A model generated the notes under the pieces. The model was not told the origin of the DNA. It saw only the letters and a list, made by a program, of their open reading frames with translations, and did not search any database. This document shows, in pieces, positions 1 to 12,277 of a stretch of DNA of 64,000 nt. Source of the stretch: Tolypeutes matacus (Eukaryota > Chordata > Mammalia > Cingulata > Chlamyphoridae). The stretch is from the NCBI GenBank assembly GCA_026826555.1, contig JAKSZT010053994.1, positions 1,480,176 to 1,544,175 of the forward strand, read 5' to 3'. How positions within the stretch are numbered: position 1 is the stretch's first letter; each line of letters starts with the position of its first letter. The translations under genes were made by a program, and so were the position numbers.

Positions 1-3000
1 TCAAGAAGAGAGAACAATCATAAACATTTTTGCAACTAATCAGGGTGCCTCAAAACACATGAAGCAAACTCTGGAAAAACTAAGTGGAGAAATAAATGCC
101 TTTACAATAATAGTGGGAGACTTTAATACACCATTATCATCATTAGACAGAACATCTAGACAGAGAATTAATAAAGAAACAAAGGCTCTGAACAATACAT
201 TAGAGGACCAGGACTTAGTAGACATATACAGAACATTGCAACCAAATACAGCAGGATTAACATTCTTTTCAAGTGCACACGGATCAAACTCCAAGATAGA
301 CCACATGCTCAGCCAAAGAACAAATCTCAATGAATTCAGAAAGATTGAGATTATACAAACTAATTTCTCTGACCACAATGTAATGAAATTGGAAATCAAT
401 AAAGACCAGAAAAACAGTTTAGGCACAGAGATAAAGAATTTAAACAACACACTCTTAGACAATGAGTTGGACAAGGAGGAAATGTCAAAAAAAAAAAATC
501 AGTAACTACCTTGAAAATAATGAAAATGAAACACAACATATCAAAACCTCGGGATGCAGTGAAAGCTGTCCTGAGAGGGATGTTCATAGCCATAAATACA
601 TATATTAAAAAAGAGAAAACAGCTAAAATTGAATACTTAACTGCACACTTGGAGGATTTGGAAAAACAACAACAAACTAAACCTAAATGAAGTAGAAAGA
701 AGGAAATAACAAAGATTAGAGCAGAACTAAATGAAATAGAGTATAAGAAAGAACTAGAAAAAAATACACAAAATGAAAAGCTGGTTCCTCAAGAAGATCA
801 ATAAAATTGGCAAACACTTAGCCAAAAGAAAAAGAAAAAGAGAGAAAGATGCAAATACACAAAATAAGGATTGAGGATGGGATATCACTACTGACCCCAC
901 AGAAATAAAGGCTAACATAAGAGGATACTTTGAAAAATTATATACCAACAAGAAAAATAATTTAGAGGAAATGGATAAGTGTCTAGAAACTCACAAACAG
1001 CCTACATTGATGAAAGAAGAAATTGATGAACTCAACGGTCTAATTACAAGTAAAGAGATAGACTCAGTCATTAAAAGCCTCCCAACTAAGAAAAGCCCAG
1101 GACCAGATAGCTTCACAGCTGAATTCTACCAAACATTCCAGAAAGAGCTAACACCAATTCTGCTTAAGCTCTTCCAAAAAATAGAATTAGAAGGAATATG
1201 GCATAACTCATCCTACGATGCCAACATTATCCTAATACCAAAACCAAACAAAGATTCCACAAGAAAGGAAGATTACAGACTAATTTCTCCAATGAATCTA
1301 GATGCTAAAATCCTCAACAAAATACTTGCTAATCACGTTCAACAACATATCAAAAGGATTATACACTATGACCGAGTGGATTTCATCCTGGGTATGCAAG
1401 GATGGCTCAATATAAGAAAATCAATCAATATAATACACCACATAAACAGATTGAAAGAAAAAAATCACATGATCATCTCTATAGATGCAGAAAAAGCATT
1501 CGACAAAATACAGCACTCTTTCCTGATAAAAACATTGCAAAAGGTAGGAATAGAAGGAAATTTTCTGAATATGATAAAGGGTATATATGGAAAACCCAAA
1601 GCTGACATCATCTTCAATGGTGAAATCCTAAAGCCCTTCCCTCTGAGATTAGGAACAAGACAAGGATGACCACTATTATGACTCCTATTTAACATTGTCT
1701 TAGAAATACTTGCTCGAGCACTGAGGTAAAAAAAGGATATAAAAGGCATCCAGATAGGAAAAGAAGAAGTAAAAATTTCATTTTTGCAGATGATATGATC
1801 CTATAAGAAGAAAGCCCTGAGAAGTCTACAACAAAGCTTCTAGAACTTATAAAGGAATTCAGTAATGTCTCAAGCTATAAAATCAATGCTGAAAAATCAG
1901 TAGAATTTCTGTATACCCATAATGAGCAATCTGAAGAGGAAATTTTTTTAAAAAATACCATTTGCAATAGTAACTAAAAGAATCAAATATCTAGGAATAA
2001 ATTTAACTAAAGATATAAAGGACTTATATACAGAAAACTGCACAACACTGTTAAAAGAAACCAAAGACTTAAATAAATGGAAGAATATTACCTGTTAACG
2101 GATAGGAAGACTAAACATCATTAAGATGTCTATCCTATGCAAAATAATCTACAGATTTAATGCAATCCCAATAAAAATCAACACTGCATTTTTTAAGGAG
2201 CTGGAAAAACTAACTACAAAATATATTTAGAAAGGTAAGAGGCCCCAAATTGCCAAAGACATATTGAAAAACAAAAAATGAAGTTGAAGGTTTCACACTT
2301 CCTGACTTTAAAACATACTACAAAGCTGCAGTGATCTAAACTGAATGGTATTGACACAAGAATAGATGTACTGACCAATGGAACAGAATTGAGAGTTCTG
2401 ATATAGATCCTCACATATACAGTCATCTGATATTCTACAAGGCCACCAACTCACACAGTTGAGAGAGAATGACCTCTTTAAAAAGTGGTGCTTGGAGAAC
2501 TGGATATCCATATGCAAAAGAATGAAAGAAGACTACCATCTCACACCTTATACAAAAATCAACTCAAGATGGATCAAAGATCTAAATATAAGAGCCAAAA
2601 CCATAAAGACCTTGGAAGATAATGTATGGAAGCATCTACAGGAACTTATAATAGGAAATGGTTTCATGAACTTCACACCCAAAAAACGAGCAGCAAGAGA
2701 AAAAATAGATAAATGTGATTTCCTCAAAATTATAAACTTCTGCACCTCAAAAGAGGTTATTAAAAAATAAAAATGCAGCCTACCCAATGGGAGAAAATAC
2801 TTGGCAACCATATAACTGATAGGAGCCTAATATCCTGCCTATATAAAAAAATACTATACCTCAAAAATAAAAACACAAACAACCCATTTAAAAAATGGGC
2901 AAGTGACCTAAAAAGACACTTCTCTGGGAAAGAAACATAAATAGCTAAAAAGCACATGTAAAAATGATCATCACTAGCTATTAGGGAAATGCAAATCAAA

Positions 3001-3498
3001 ACTACAATGAGATACCATCTTACACTCATCAGAATGGCAGCTATTAAAAAAACAGCAGAATATAATTGTTGGAGAGAATGTAGAGGAATAGAAACCCTCA
3101 TCCACTGCTGGTGGGATTGTGGAATGGTCCCGCGACTGTGGAGGACAGTCTGGCGATACATCAGAAAACTAACAATAGATCTTCCATATGATCCAGCAAT
3201 TCCACTGCTGGCTATATACTCAGAAGAATTAAAAGCAAAGACACAAACAGATATATGAACACCAATGCTCATAGCGGCATTGTTCACAATTGCCAAAAGT
3301 TGGAATCAGACCCGGTGCCCATCAACAGGTGAATGGATAAACAAAATGTGGTACATACATACAATGGAATATTACTCAGGTGTAAGAAGGAATAAATTGC
3401 TAACACACGGGATAACATGGATGAATCTTGAAGACCTTATATTGAGTGAAGGAAGCCAGGCATTGAAGGATGAACAGTATATGACCTCTCTGATTTGA
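1..3498 (+). pseudogene. L1 ORF2 pseudogene (endonuclease, RT, C-terminal domain), partial
   Basis: ORF2p of L1 nicks the target DNA and reverse-transcribes the L1 RNA. The endonuclease part is open from 59 to 505 and keeps GDFN (Asp codon 119-121) and the Ser-Asp-His motif (368-376). An A-run at 487-498 disrupts the frame. RT reopens at 971-1669 with motif A (IDAEKAF, Asp codon 1484-1486). A TGT-to-TGA change after RQG ends that frame. The FADD motif C at 1783-1794 lies in another frame. C-terminal pieces at 2459-2770, 2989-3258 and 3265-3498 include the cysteine-rich CWWDC stretch and end at the normal stop TGA 3496-3498. It is certainly L1 ORF2 and certainly non-functional. Confidence 0.95.
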
Positions 3499-6163
3499 AT
3501 TGAGGAAAGTGAGCAGTCTCTGAGAACCATTGTCTGAAATATAGGTTAACAAGGGAGAGAAAGAGAAGAGTAGGTTGTGAGTCATCACCCATATGGACAT
3601 ATTCTATGGTAAAGTGATAGAGTATGCTTGCATATTGAAGGATAGGACAAGTGGGTAGTGATATCACTGGGTTTGATGGTGCAGGGTTGACAGGTGGGTA
3701 GATTAGCAAGGGCGGATTAAAATACCCAGGGAATGTAACTATGAATCTTGTCATCCAATGAGTCAAGAAAAGGGAGTTTCATGTACCCCAGGGGCATGGG
3801 GAGGAAGGAATAGAAAAGATCAAACAGGGGTTATTTAGTGGTCATGGGAAATGTTTTTCATTACCTTACAGTAATGGACACAGTACATGGTAAATATCAT
3901 CAAAAATTATTAAAATGTACCATCTAAATTACAAACTATACTGTAAACCATTGACAATGTTTAGTAGCTATGTTTCACTATCTGTATAAGAGTTATAAAA
4001 ATGCCACCATCCATACACACACAAAACAGGTTTTAATATGGGGTGAGGAAAGGGGAAGGAGGTTGGGTATATGAAAGTCTCTAGTATTCTGTGTGTGACC
4101 TTGCTCTGACCTGAAGCTTCTGTGAAAATTAAATGAAAATTTGGGAGACACTGAGGAATGAGAGGAGAAAGGTGACACTGTATAGACTGGATACTCAATA
4201 ATACAGTGAGAAAAGGGAAAAGAAATAATTTTAAAAAGTTTTTTTTTCCCATTTTTTGAATTTCCCAATCCATTAATTATATTTTATTTTTAGTTTTTTT
4301 TCTAAGTTTCCATGTATTTTATCTGTTGCACTTAAGCTTATCATCATTATTTCATTTTCTTATTAATTGTATTTGGTTATTTTATGGGCTTCATCTTCAA
4401 GGAAGGTTTAGATCACAGAAGGGCTACCATAGGGGCTGCAGGGGATCATTGGTGGGGGGTGTCGGGGATGGGGGATTCATGGGAGGAAGTACATCTGAAT
4501 ATACATGAAAGGAATATAAAATTGTTCAAATGATCATGGGGTGGGGCATGATCAGGGTGGGTAGACAATCACTCAATAAATGAGGGATTACTGAATTCCC
4601 AGCCTGCAGAGCTCTGCCACATTCTCCAAGGGAGCAGCAACAGTCCCCCGAGTGCACGGGCAGTGTCTGGCAAAACAGGATGGTCCACAGATGGGTTTTT
4701 GTTATTGATGACTAGCCTTATGAGTCTTTGCTCTTGTAATTGAAACTTAGCCAACTGTTATGTGGTGCCTAAGGGTTGCCAGCTGAAAGCTTCCTTGTTG
4801 CTCAAATGTGGCCTCTCTCTAAGCCAAACTCAGCATATGAATCCTTTACCTTCCCCCCAGTGTGGGACAAGACTCCTGGGGATGAGCCTCCTTGGCAATG
4901 AGGGATTAATACCAAGTGCCAACTGGCAACATGACTGGAAAAAGACTTTGAATAAAAGTGGGAAAAGGTAAAGACAAATTAGTTCATGTGACTAAGAGAC
5001 TTCAAAGAGAGTCAGGAGGTCATCCCAGAGGTAACACTTATACACATCTCGGTAGGATCTCACAGAACAACATAGTGCATATCACCCCACACAGAGGGGC
5101 TTCTGAGGGCTCTGGACACACCCAGGTCCTACATAAGGGGGGGATAACTCCAGAGATTGATGCCTAATCAGTGGACTCTACTTTGGTATCTGTGCTTTTG
5201 AGAGTGACAGAGTCAGAGTAAAATAAGTCCTCCCTGCACATTGTCCATCAGTCTCCTATATTCAAACCTATATGCGATGCTGGAATCTGTAGGTGTACTT
5301 CCAGAGACTGAAGCCTCTGGCCTGCCCATGTGCCAGCTGTGCCTGGAATCTCGGTGGAGCTGCAACTCCTACTCTACAGCTCAATGGACTCACCCAAGTC
5401 ACCTGGTGAGGAGATGATGATGTACAATGGCCATCCCAGGGAATTGGAGAGAGCCTGCAGCTGCAGGCAGGATAATCCCATCCACCATATCCATGGGATA
5501 TAAGCCCCCTCTCACTTGGAGGTGGAGCGGACATCACCATCCCAGACTTTCAGGATTGGGGGAAGTGCTGTGGACTAGAGTGGACATAATGGTATTTTGT
5601 TGTAGACATATAGTGATTCAAGCAATGGAAGTAATTATAGCAATGAGGTGGAGCCAGTGGCCACTAGATGCTTTTGGGGCAGGGAACGGAAAAGCAGTTG
5701 TAATACAGGGACTTTTTCAGGACTTGGGAATTATCCTCAGTGACGTTACAATGACAGATATAGGCCATTTTATATCAGCATATACCATGCAGAGCTGTGT
5801 GGGAGAAAGTGTGGTCTGCAGTGTGAACTATGGTCCATGCTTAGTGGCAAAGCCTCAGGAATTGTATATCCATTGCAGGTGATGTGCCACACTAATGAAA
5901 GATATTTATGTGGGATGTTATGGGAGGTGTAGGAGATGGGAACATGGGAATCCCTGTAATTTTTGTGTAACATTTATGTAATCTAAGCATCTTTTAAAAA
6001 ATATATATATATATTTTAAAAATAACATTTATGTAAGCAAATGCACATATATGCATATATATTTATATATCATTTTACAAATATTGGTTTGCATTGTTAA
6101 AAATTTGATTTTTACCCTCAATAAAAAATAAAAATATTAAAAAAAATAAAAAAATTTAAAAAA
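3499..6163 (+). other. L1-1 3' UTR (about 2.6 kb) and A-rich tail
   Basis: All sequence after the ORF2 stop recurs in the same order after ORF2 in L1-C, L1-D and L1-E, so it is the element's own 3' UTR rather than a neighbouring repeat. A purine-rich G tract at 4040-4067 matches the G-rich polypurine tract that L1 3' UTRs typically carry. The end has an A/TA tract (about 5995-6019), a terminal block of about 110 bp, an AATAAA at about 6120 and the A-rich tail. Frames open here, such as 5427-5882, look fortuitous. Confidence 0.9.
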
Positions 6164-6465
6164 GAGTTCATTCTTTGAAAACATCAACCAAATTGACAAA
6201 ACATTATCTAGAATGATTAAGAAAAAAAGAGAGATGACCCAACTAAAATCAGAATTGAAAAGGAAAACATACAACTGACACCACTGAATAAAATTGATTA
6301 CAAAAGGATACTATGCACAACTCTGTGCCAGTAATATAGATAACCTAGGTGAGGTGGGAAAATTCTTAAAATCACAAAAATTATCTAAACTAACTCAAGA
6401 CAAAATAGAAGATAGAAACAAGTAAATAAGTAGTAAAGAGATTTAATCAGTAATCAAAAACCTCC

Positions 6466-7076
6466 TGTAGCAGTTTGATATTGTTTTTGAATTCCAAAAC
6501 TAGATATTGGATTATGTTTGTAAACTGGTTTGTTCCTCTGGGCATATTAGATTATATTGAATTCAGAGGTTTCACTTTTACTTGACTAAATAATGATTAA
6601 GGTTATGATGGGGCCATATCAGAAAGATGAGTCCCTGCCCCCTGGGTTGGAAGGCACTCATAGAGAAATGCACTACAAAGAAGGAGGGTTGAAGTTTTTA
6701 TCCTGCAGCCCAGGGAGTAAAGACAAAGAGAAGCAGATAAGTGAGGAAGGAGAGAATGCTCCATTAGACATGGCAGATGCCCCAGGAAAAGAGATGAGCC
6801 AATCACCTGGTAGTCTACAGTTGGTCTTGTGGAGAGAGTACAACAGCTGAGCTAAGAGAGAAATGAGCCCTGGGCAGAGAGGAACCCAGGAAGACTGAAC
6901 TCTTTCAGACATCAGCAAACTTCTTTCTCCAAGAAGTGGCAACAGACTTTGGTGAGAGAAGCAACTTACACTTTATCACCTGGTAACTGTAATCTTCTAC
7001 CTCAAATAAATACCTTTTTCAAAATACAACTGATTTCTGGTATTTTGTATCAACACCTCTTTGGCTGACTAATACA
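6466..7076 (-). mobile_element. Solo LTR (TG...CA), class III-type, copy 0
   Basis: This 611-bp block starts with TG, ends with CA, and is flanked by a perfect 5-bp duplication CCTCC (6461-6465 and 7077-7081). Its reverse complement matches the blocks at 7974-8618, 9657-10290 and 10964-11514. A 5-bp duplication with TG...CA ends is typical of ERVL/MaLR-type LTRs. No internal retroviral sequence is attached, so it is a solo LTR. An AATAAA-like site lies at about 7005. The family name is not known to me. Confidence 0.8.
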
Positions 7077-7973
7077 CCTCCCAACAAATTAAACCTTAGC
7101 ACTAGATGACTACACAGTGACATTTTTCACCAAATATTACAAGAAGAAATAACATTAACATTGCTCACATTCTTCCAAATTGTTGAAGATTTGGGAAAAC
7201 TCCCTAATTCATTCTATGAGGCCAATATCACCCTTTTACCAAAGCCAGGTATAGATAACACAAGAAATGAAATTTACAGACCAATATCTCTTATGAATAT
7301 AGATGCAAAAATCCTCAAGGAAATATTTTCAAACCAAATCCAAAAGTACATTAAAATAATTTTACACCTTGATCAAGCAGATTTAATCCCTGGGTTGCAA
7401 GGAAGGTTAAATGTAATAAAATCAATTAATATCTTTCATCACATTAACAGAATGAAAGGAAAAAAAAAGAACACATGATGATCTCAATTGATGCAGAAAA
7501 GGCATTTGACAAAATCCAACATCCCTTGCTGATCAAAGCTCTTATAAAACTAGGAATAGAAGGAAATTTCCTCAGTATGGTATAGGACAACTATGAAAAA
7601 CCCACAGCTAACATCCTACGTAGAGGGAAAGAGAGCTTTCCTCCTAAAATCAGGAACAAGGTAAGGATGACCACTGTCACCACTGTTATCCAAAATTGTA
7701 CTATATGTTCTTTCCAGAACAAAAAGACTTGAAAAAGAAGTAAAATGACTTTAAATTAAAAAGAAAGTAACAAAATTTTCCTTATTTGCAGATGACATAT
7801 TTCTATATACAAAAAATTCTGAAAAATCTACAACAAAGCTCCCAGAGCTAATAAATTAAATCAGCAAAATGGCAGAGTACAATATTAACACCCCAAATCA
7901 GTAGTGGTTCTATAAATATGCAAATAACAATTAGAAGAAGACATTTAGAAAGAAAAACATTTTAAATAGCAAC

Positions 7974-8618
7974 TGTATTAGTCGGCCAAAGTGATGCTGA
8001 TGCAAAATACCATAAATCTGTTGACTTTTATAAAGGGTACTTCTTATTTGAGGTAGAAGCTTAAGTTACCAGGCCATAAATGATAAATTACTTCCCTCAC
8101 TAAACCCCATTGTCTCTGGCTGGAGCCAGGTGGCTGTCAATGTAGACTAGGCTTCAGTCTCTCTCTTCCTCTCTTGGTTTGGTGGTACCAGCTTCTTACA
8201 ATATCAGCTGTAGACTGGGATAAGTCTCATCTCTCTCCCAGGGTTTGTTCCACCCTGAGCTCAGGTGCTCTGTTCTCTCCACAAGGTCGGCTGTAGTCTC
8301 TCAGGTGAACATCTCACCTCTCTTTCCAGGACATCTGCCTTGTCTAACATATCTGCTTCTCTGCGTCTTTATTTCTTGAGGCTCCAGCTCAAAACTCCAA
8401 CTAACACCTTTTCCTTGTCATTTTCAATGTGAATCCACACCTGCCAAGGGAATGTGGACTCAATGTCATACTGACATGGCCCAATCAAAGCCTTCCTCAT
8501 TATTTAGTCAAGTAAAATTGAAACCTCTGAATCCAATACAATCTAATATGCACAGACTAGTTCACAAACACAATCCAAAGCTATTATTGGAATTAATAAA
8601 CAACATCTAACTGTTACA
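7974..8618 (+). mobile_element. Solo LTR (TG...CA), class III-type, copy 1
   Basis: The block begins TGTATTAG and ends GTTACA. The flanks are GCAAC (7969-7973) and GTAAC (8619-8623), a 5-bp duplication with one mismatch. The L1 ORF2 sequence rejoins precisely when the block is removed, which confirms the boundaries. The same family occurs three more times between 6466 and 11514. Confidence 0.8.
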
Positions 8619-9562
8619 GTAACTAAAAGAATCAAATATCTAGGAATAAATACAACCACTGATGGATAGGATTTGTTTATAGAAAACTCCAAATCTTTGA
8701 TAACATAAATCAAAGAAGACCCAATTAAAAGGAAGGACCACTTAACTGAGACACAATATTCTCTTCAATAAATGGTGTTAGAAAAACTGGATCTTAATAT
8801 GCAAAAGAATGAAGGAAAAAAATGTTGTGGTAACATGGCTGATGGATTAAGCATATAAGTCTAAGCTCTCACTAAGACAACAAAGAAAAAGCCAGAGGCT
8901 GCTATGAGGAGCTGCTTTGGGGCACAGCAAACCAGCACATGGCTTACCAACTCCCAGAAGAGTGAGGGTCAGAGACACAAAGAAACCAAAACAAATAATC
9001 ATGAGTTATTAAACCTCCCAGCTGCTGGGAAAGATTTTCTTACCCCATCATGAAGTATTAAGTGAGGGTAAACTCCTGGTGAATTTTATCTAACTGAGGG
9101 TAGAACAGATGTCTTCCTCCATAGGAAGGTGATCTGAGACATCTAGGAGGGTACTGGACAGATAGGGAAGCTAGCCTTGGTGGCTGGAAGGGGCACACAA
9201 ACCCAGCCCTCAGGGTGGACAGACTAGTGGGACACCCTAGCCCCCTGTTCCAAATGGAAGTGTGACTGCAGATTTTCTGCAAGGAAGAAGGGTCTGGGAG
9301 AGAGGAGAGTGATTTTTTTTTGTGGTGAGTTTAGCCACCTGTGCCTCCCTTGAATATCGGAAGGGACACCAACTCAACTGGGAGAGAGGAGGGGGTTCAC
9401 CTTAGGCTGGCATTCATGCCCAACCACCTAAATAAAAGGAATTACATCAGTGAGGAGGCAAAGACAAGCAGTGATCAGCACCACTCCAGCTGACTGCAGG
9501 ATATATCTAACCTGCCAGAGGTAAAAGGGCCAGATAGCCTTCTGAAAGATTAATTAACCCAA

Positions 9563-9650
9563 GGAGTCAGAATAGCTCAGTGGAAGAATTCCAGACTGGC
9601 ATGTATGAGGTCCCTGGCTTGATTACTGGCTATTCCTTGAGAAGTAATTC
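9563..9650 (+). mobile_element. tRNA-Ala-like SINE fragment
   Basis: A tRNA-like head has A box TAGCTCAGTGG (9573-9583) and a degraded B box GGCTTGATTAC (9616-9626). The cloverleaf spacing resembles tRNA-Ala. No clear A-tail or duplication is visible, and a solo LTR begins just after it at 9657. It is a degraded relative of the SINE at 29752. Confidence 0.6.
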
Positions 9651-9656
9651 ACTAGT

Positions 9657-10290
9657 TGTATTAGTCAGTCATGGGGGTGCTGATGCAAAATACCAATAAC
9701 TGGTTGGTATTTATAAAGGGTATTTCTTTGGGGTAGAATCTTACAGTTACCAGGCTATAAAGCATCAGTTTCTTCCTTCAATAAAGTCTTTTGCCTCGTG
9801 TTAGAGCAAGACAGCTGGTGACACTTGCCAGGGTTCAGGCTTTTAGGGTTCCTCTCTTCCCAGGGCTCCATTGCTTTCCAGGCTCAGCTCCTCTGTTTCC
9901 TCCACAAGGTCAGCTGTAGACTATGAGGCTCTCTAGGCTTTGCCTCTCTTCAAAAGGCCAGCTGTGAACTGTTAGGTGAATGGCTCATCTCTTTTCCAGG
10001 GCCTTGCCTTCTTCCTCACGACCAAGCTCTCTGTATGCTTACTTCCATGGGCTCCAGCTCAAGACTCTGACACCAGAACTCCAACTCAAAACTCCAACTC
10101 TGTCTTTTGCCATGTCTTTTATCTTTGAGACCTCACCCATGAAGGTGCAGGGCTCAACACCCTACTGATGTGGTCCAATGAAGGTCCTAATCATAACTTA
10201 ATCATGCCCAGATGAACAGATCAGTTTACAAGCATAATCCAATATCTATTTTTTGAATTCACAACAATATCAAACTGCCAAACTGCTACA
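9657..10290 (+). mobile_element. Solo LTR (TG...CA), class III-type, copy 2
   Basis: It begins TGTATTAGTCAG and ends CTGCTACA, like copies 1 and 3. The flanking pentamers CTAGT (9652-9656) and CCAGG (10291-10295) match at only three of five bases, so the duplication is eroded or the boundary is slightly off. It lies in the L1-A 5' UTR next to a SINE remnant. Confidence 0.75.
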
Positions 10291-10963
10291 CCAGGTTATC
10301 AGGTAAAGAGCTGAAACTTTATGACAGGGAACATGTAGATACATTCTTTGTATTAACTTTTCTTGGATCTCTTATTTTTTTAAAAAAAGGATTCTTTTTT
10401 TTTTAATTCCCTTACTTTATTCACTGAAACCCAGTTCAAAACCTGAAGATGGCAGGCTGCAGTGTGATTGATTGAGGATCACCAGCAGCCTGAGAAGATC
10501 CTTAGGAGTCTAAGAGAGAAGGCTGTTTCTCCATGATTATTATTTATTTTTCTTCTGTCTCCTTTAAAAAAAAAATAAGTTGCTGTCTTGTTTCTTGCTT
10601 GTATGTATCCCCTTCCTTTGTTTCTCTGCTTGTTTCTTTTTCCTTTTATTTTTTTCTTTTGGTTACTGATCTACTCTTCCTACGCAGTTTGTTTTCACTC
10701 CTTCATGTTTATATCTTTTGTTTTCCATTGTTGTTCATTCTTTCCACCTCTTTTATTTGGTCTCCACTTCTACTTGTTTGTATTTCTCCCTCTCTCATTT
10801 TCTCTTTTACTTTTTTCTTTCTCTATTTTCTCTTTTTTTAAACCTCTTCTCACAATTCCAACCATTTAAATCATTCTGTATAATTTTTTTTCTCTATTCT
10901 GTTTCTTGTTTCATTGTTTCTATTCCACTTTCCTAATCTTATTCCTCTGTGCTTCTTACTCAT

Positions 10964-11514
10964 TGTATTAGTCAGCCAAAGGGGTGCTAATGTGAAATAC
11001 CAAAAATGGGTTGGTCTTTATAAAGGGTATTTATTTGGGGTAGAAGTCCACAGATACCAGGCCATAAAGGGTCAAGTTTCTTCTGTCACCAAAGTCCATT
11101 GCCACATGCTGAAGCAAGACAGCTGCCGACATTTGCCAGGGTACAGGCTTCTTGGGTTCCTCTCTTACCGGGGCTGCATTTCTCTCAAGGCTTAGCTCTT
11201 CAGGTTCCTCCACAACGTCAGCTGCAGACTATAAGGTGAACGGCTCATTTCTCTTCTTCTGGGGCCTTCTCTCCAACATCAAAACTCCAACATCAAAACT
11301 GCTTCTCAAAAACTGCTTCCTCTGTCCTTTGCCTTGGCTTTTATATTTGATTCCCCACCCACCACCAAGGGGTGGGGCTCAACACCCTACTGATGTGACC
11401 CAGTCAACACCCTAATCATAATTTAATCATGCCCAGTTTAACAGATAAGTTTACAAGCATGATCCAACTATATTTTTGGAATTCATAATTACATCAAACT
11501 GCCTAACTGCAACA
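10964..11514 (+). mobile_element. Solo LTR (TG...CA), class III-type, copy 3
   Basis: This 551-bp block is flanked by a perfect 5-bp duplication CTCAT (10959-10963 and 11515-11519). It begins TGTATTAGTCAG and ends CTGCAACA. It interrupts the pyrimidine-rich part of the L1-A 5' UTR, which resumes immediately afterwards. Confidence 0.82.
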
Positions 11515-11782
11515 CTCATATTAATTTTTCAATTCCCTAGGTCTTCTACATTTGCTTTCCTACTTTTTACTATTATTATTTCTATTATTCTTTTTGTCTT
11601 CATATGTATTTCCTTTTCTCTGGTCTTAACATTTTTCTTTCAAAGGAACATAGAGATATCTCTCACAAAGAAATAGCTGAGGGGGGGAATGATCCTGCTG
11701 AAGAGAGCTCTTTTGGGAACCCACAGTGAAGTGGAATGCTTCATGCAAATAATGACTTCCAGGAGAAAATTTCAATGAAACC

Positions 11783-11788
11783 TTTATT
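11783..11788 (-). terminator. Polyadenylation signal of ERV LTR
   Basis: AATAAA on the minus strand lies downstream of the LTR TATA box and would specify 3'-end formation at the R/U5 border. Confidence 0.6.
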
Positions 11789-11843
11789 ACCGGCTTGGAC
11801 GCACTCCCTAGTAAGAGTCACACCTAATGTCCGGTGACTGCAG

Positions 11844-11851
11844 TTTTTATA
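11844..11851 (-). promoter_or_regulatory. TATA box of ERV LTR
   Basis: TATAAAAA on the minus strand lies about 55 bp upstream of the AATAAA of the same LTR. That is the expected U3/R arrangement of a gammaretroviral LTR. Confidence 0.6.
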
Positions 11852-12277
11852 GAACTCCTTCCTACGTGGCCAATTCCTTTTTGCACGTGCCAAAAGCAGG
11901 ATTGGTTCAATCATTATACATATTTTTATAGCAACTGAAAACAGAATTGTTTTAATTATACGTATTTCTATAGCAAAGCAAGAAAGCAATGTTCCAAAAG
12001 TTGATGTTTGCTGTTAGCATTTCAGCAGGGAGGGAGGAGGGAGAGTGGTTTATCTTTGGGGCATGATGTACTGATTCTTTTCAGACCTGGATGGGCACCT
12101 GGTTTCCACCCACAATTGTTAGAGGATTTTGCTACTGAGAATTTCCTGGTACTGTTTTACCTCCTTTTCATTCTCCACTCCTGTAATAGCATTAGTCAAA
12201 CCATTGACTCTGCATCAGTGGCCAAAGGATTGCAATGAGTGCATAATATCATTACCTTCATTGCCTGTATTCTTTTT

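Larger units (their letters stand above)
1..6163 (+). mobile_element. LINE-1 copy L1-1 (ORF2 plus long 3' UTR), 5' end outside window
   Basis: A plus-strand L1 enters the window inside the ORF2 endonuclease domain. It runs through reverse transcriptase, the C-terminal domain and a long 3' UTR to an A-rich tail at about 6118-6163. The sequence matches L1-D at 34400-40543 throughout, in the same order. The right flank from 6164 is an older L1 ORF2, so this copy inserted into it. The target-site duplication cannot be tested because the 5' end lies outside the window. Indels and stops show that it is inactive. Confidence 0.95.
6164..8820 (+). mobile_element. Older LINE-1 ORF2 fragment interrupted by two solo LTRs
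   Basis: Outside the two LTRs (6466-7076 and 7974-8618) this is L1 ORF2. The linker after the endonuclease is at 6164-6460. RT follows from 7082, with an open piece at 7161-7478 and FADD at 7785-7796. Post-RT sequence at 8619-8820 continues directly from the break at 7973. Divergence from L1-D is greater than for L1-1, L1-B or L1-C, and stops and indels are common. No ORF1 or 3' UTR of this copy is visible. L1-1 inserted at its left side, and the L1-A 5' UTR abuts it at 8821. Confidence 0.85.
8821..11677 (+). mobile_element. LINE-1 copy L1-A: 5' UTR only
   Basis: The first bases contain ACATGGC, a degenerate form of the YY1-type site found near the L1 5' end. The middle matches the 5' UTR segment of L1-D at 32210-32330 (here 10430-10540), followed by the pyrimidine-rich stretch and the GGAACATAG block that precedes ORF1 (about 11644). 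A SINE (9563-9650) and two solo LTRs (9657-10290, 10964-11514) are inserted. ORF1 and ORF2 do not follow, because the ERV begins at 11678. Confidence 0.75.
11678..12160 (-). repeat. 3' LTR of the class I ERV
   Basis: On the minus strand a purine-rich tract (about 12175-12161) is followed by U3, a TATA box (11844-11851) and an AATAAA (11783-11788). The LTR probably ends with CA at 11678, next to L1-A sequence. The U3 start has TA where TG is expected. The end at 11678 is inferred from the CA terminus and is less certain than the TATA and poly(A) signals. Confidence 0.65.

Noticed and set aside
5427..5882. Open frame of about 150 codons in the L1 3' UTR, paralleled in L1-C (27031-27288), L1-D (39969-40295) and L1-E (52503-52255)
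   Set aside because: Differences between copies are mostly amino-acid changing and the frame ends vary, so the openness reflects recent common descent, not selection.
9563..9635. tRNA-Ala-like sequence as a functional tRNA gene
   Set aside because: The B box and stems are degraded and it lies in a repeat-rich context, so it is a SINE head.
10533..10936. Phe/Leu/Ser-rich frames that look like membrane proteins
   Set aside because: They are translations of the pyrimidine-rich L1 5' UTR; the same happens at 16204-16451 and 32492-32704.
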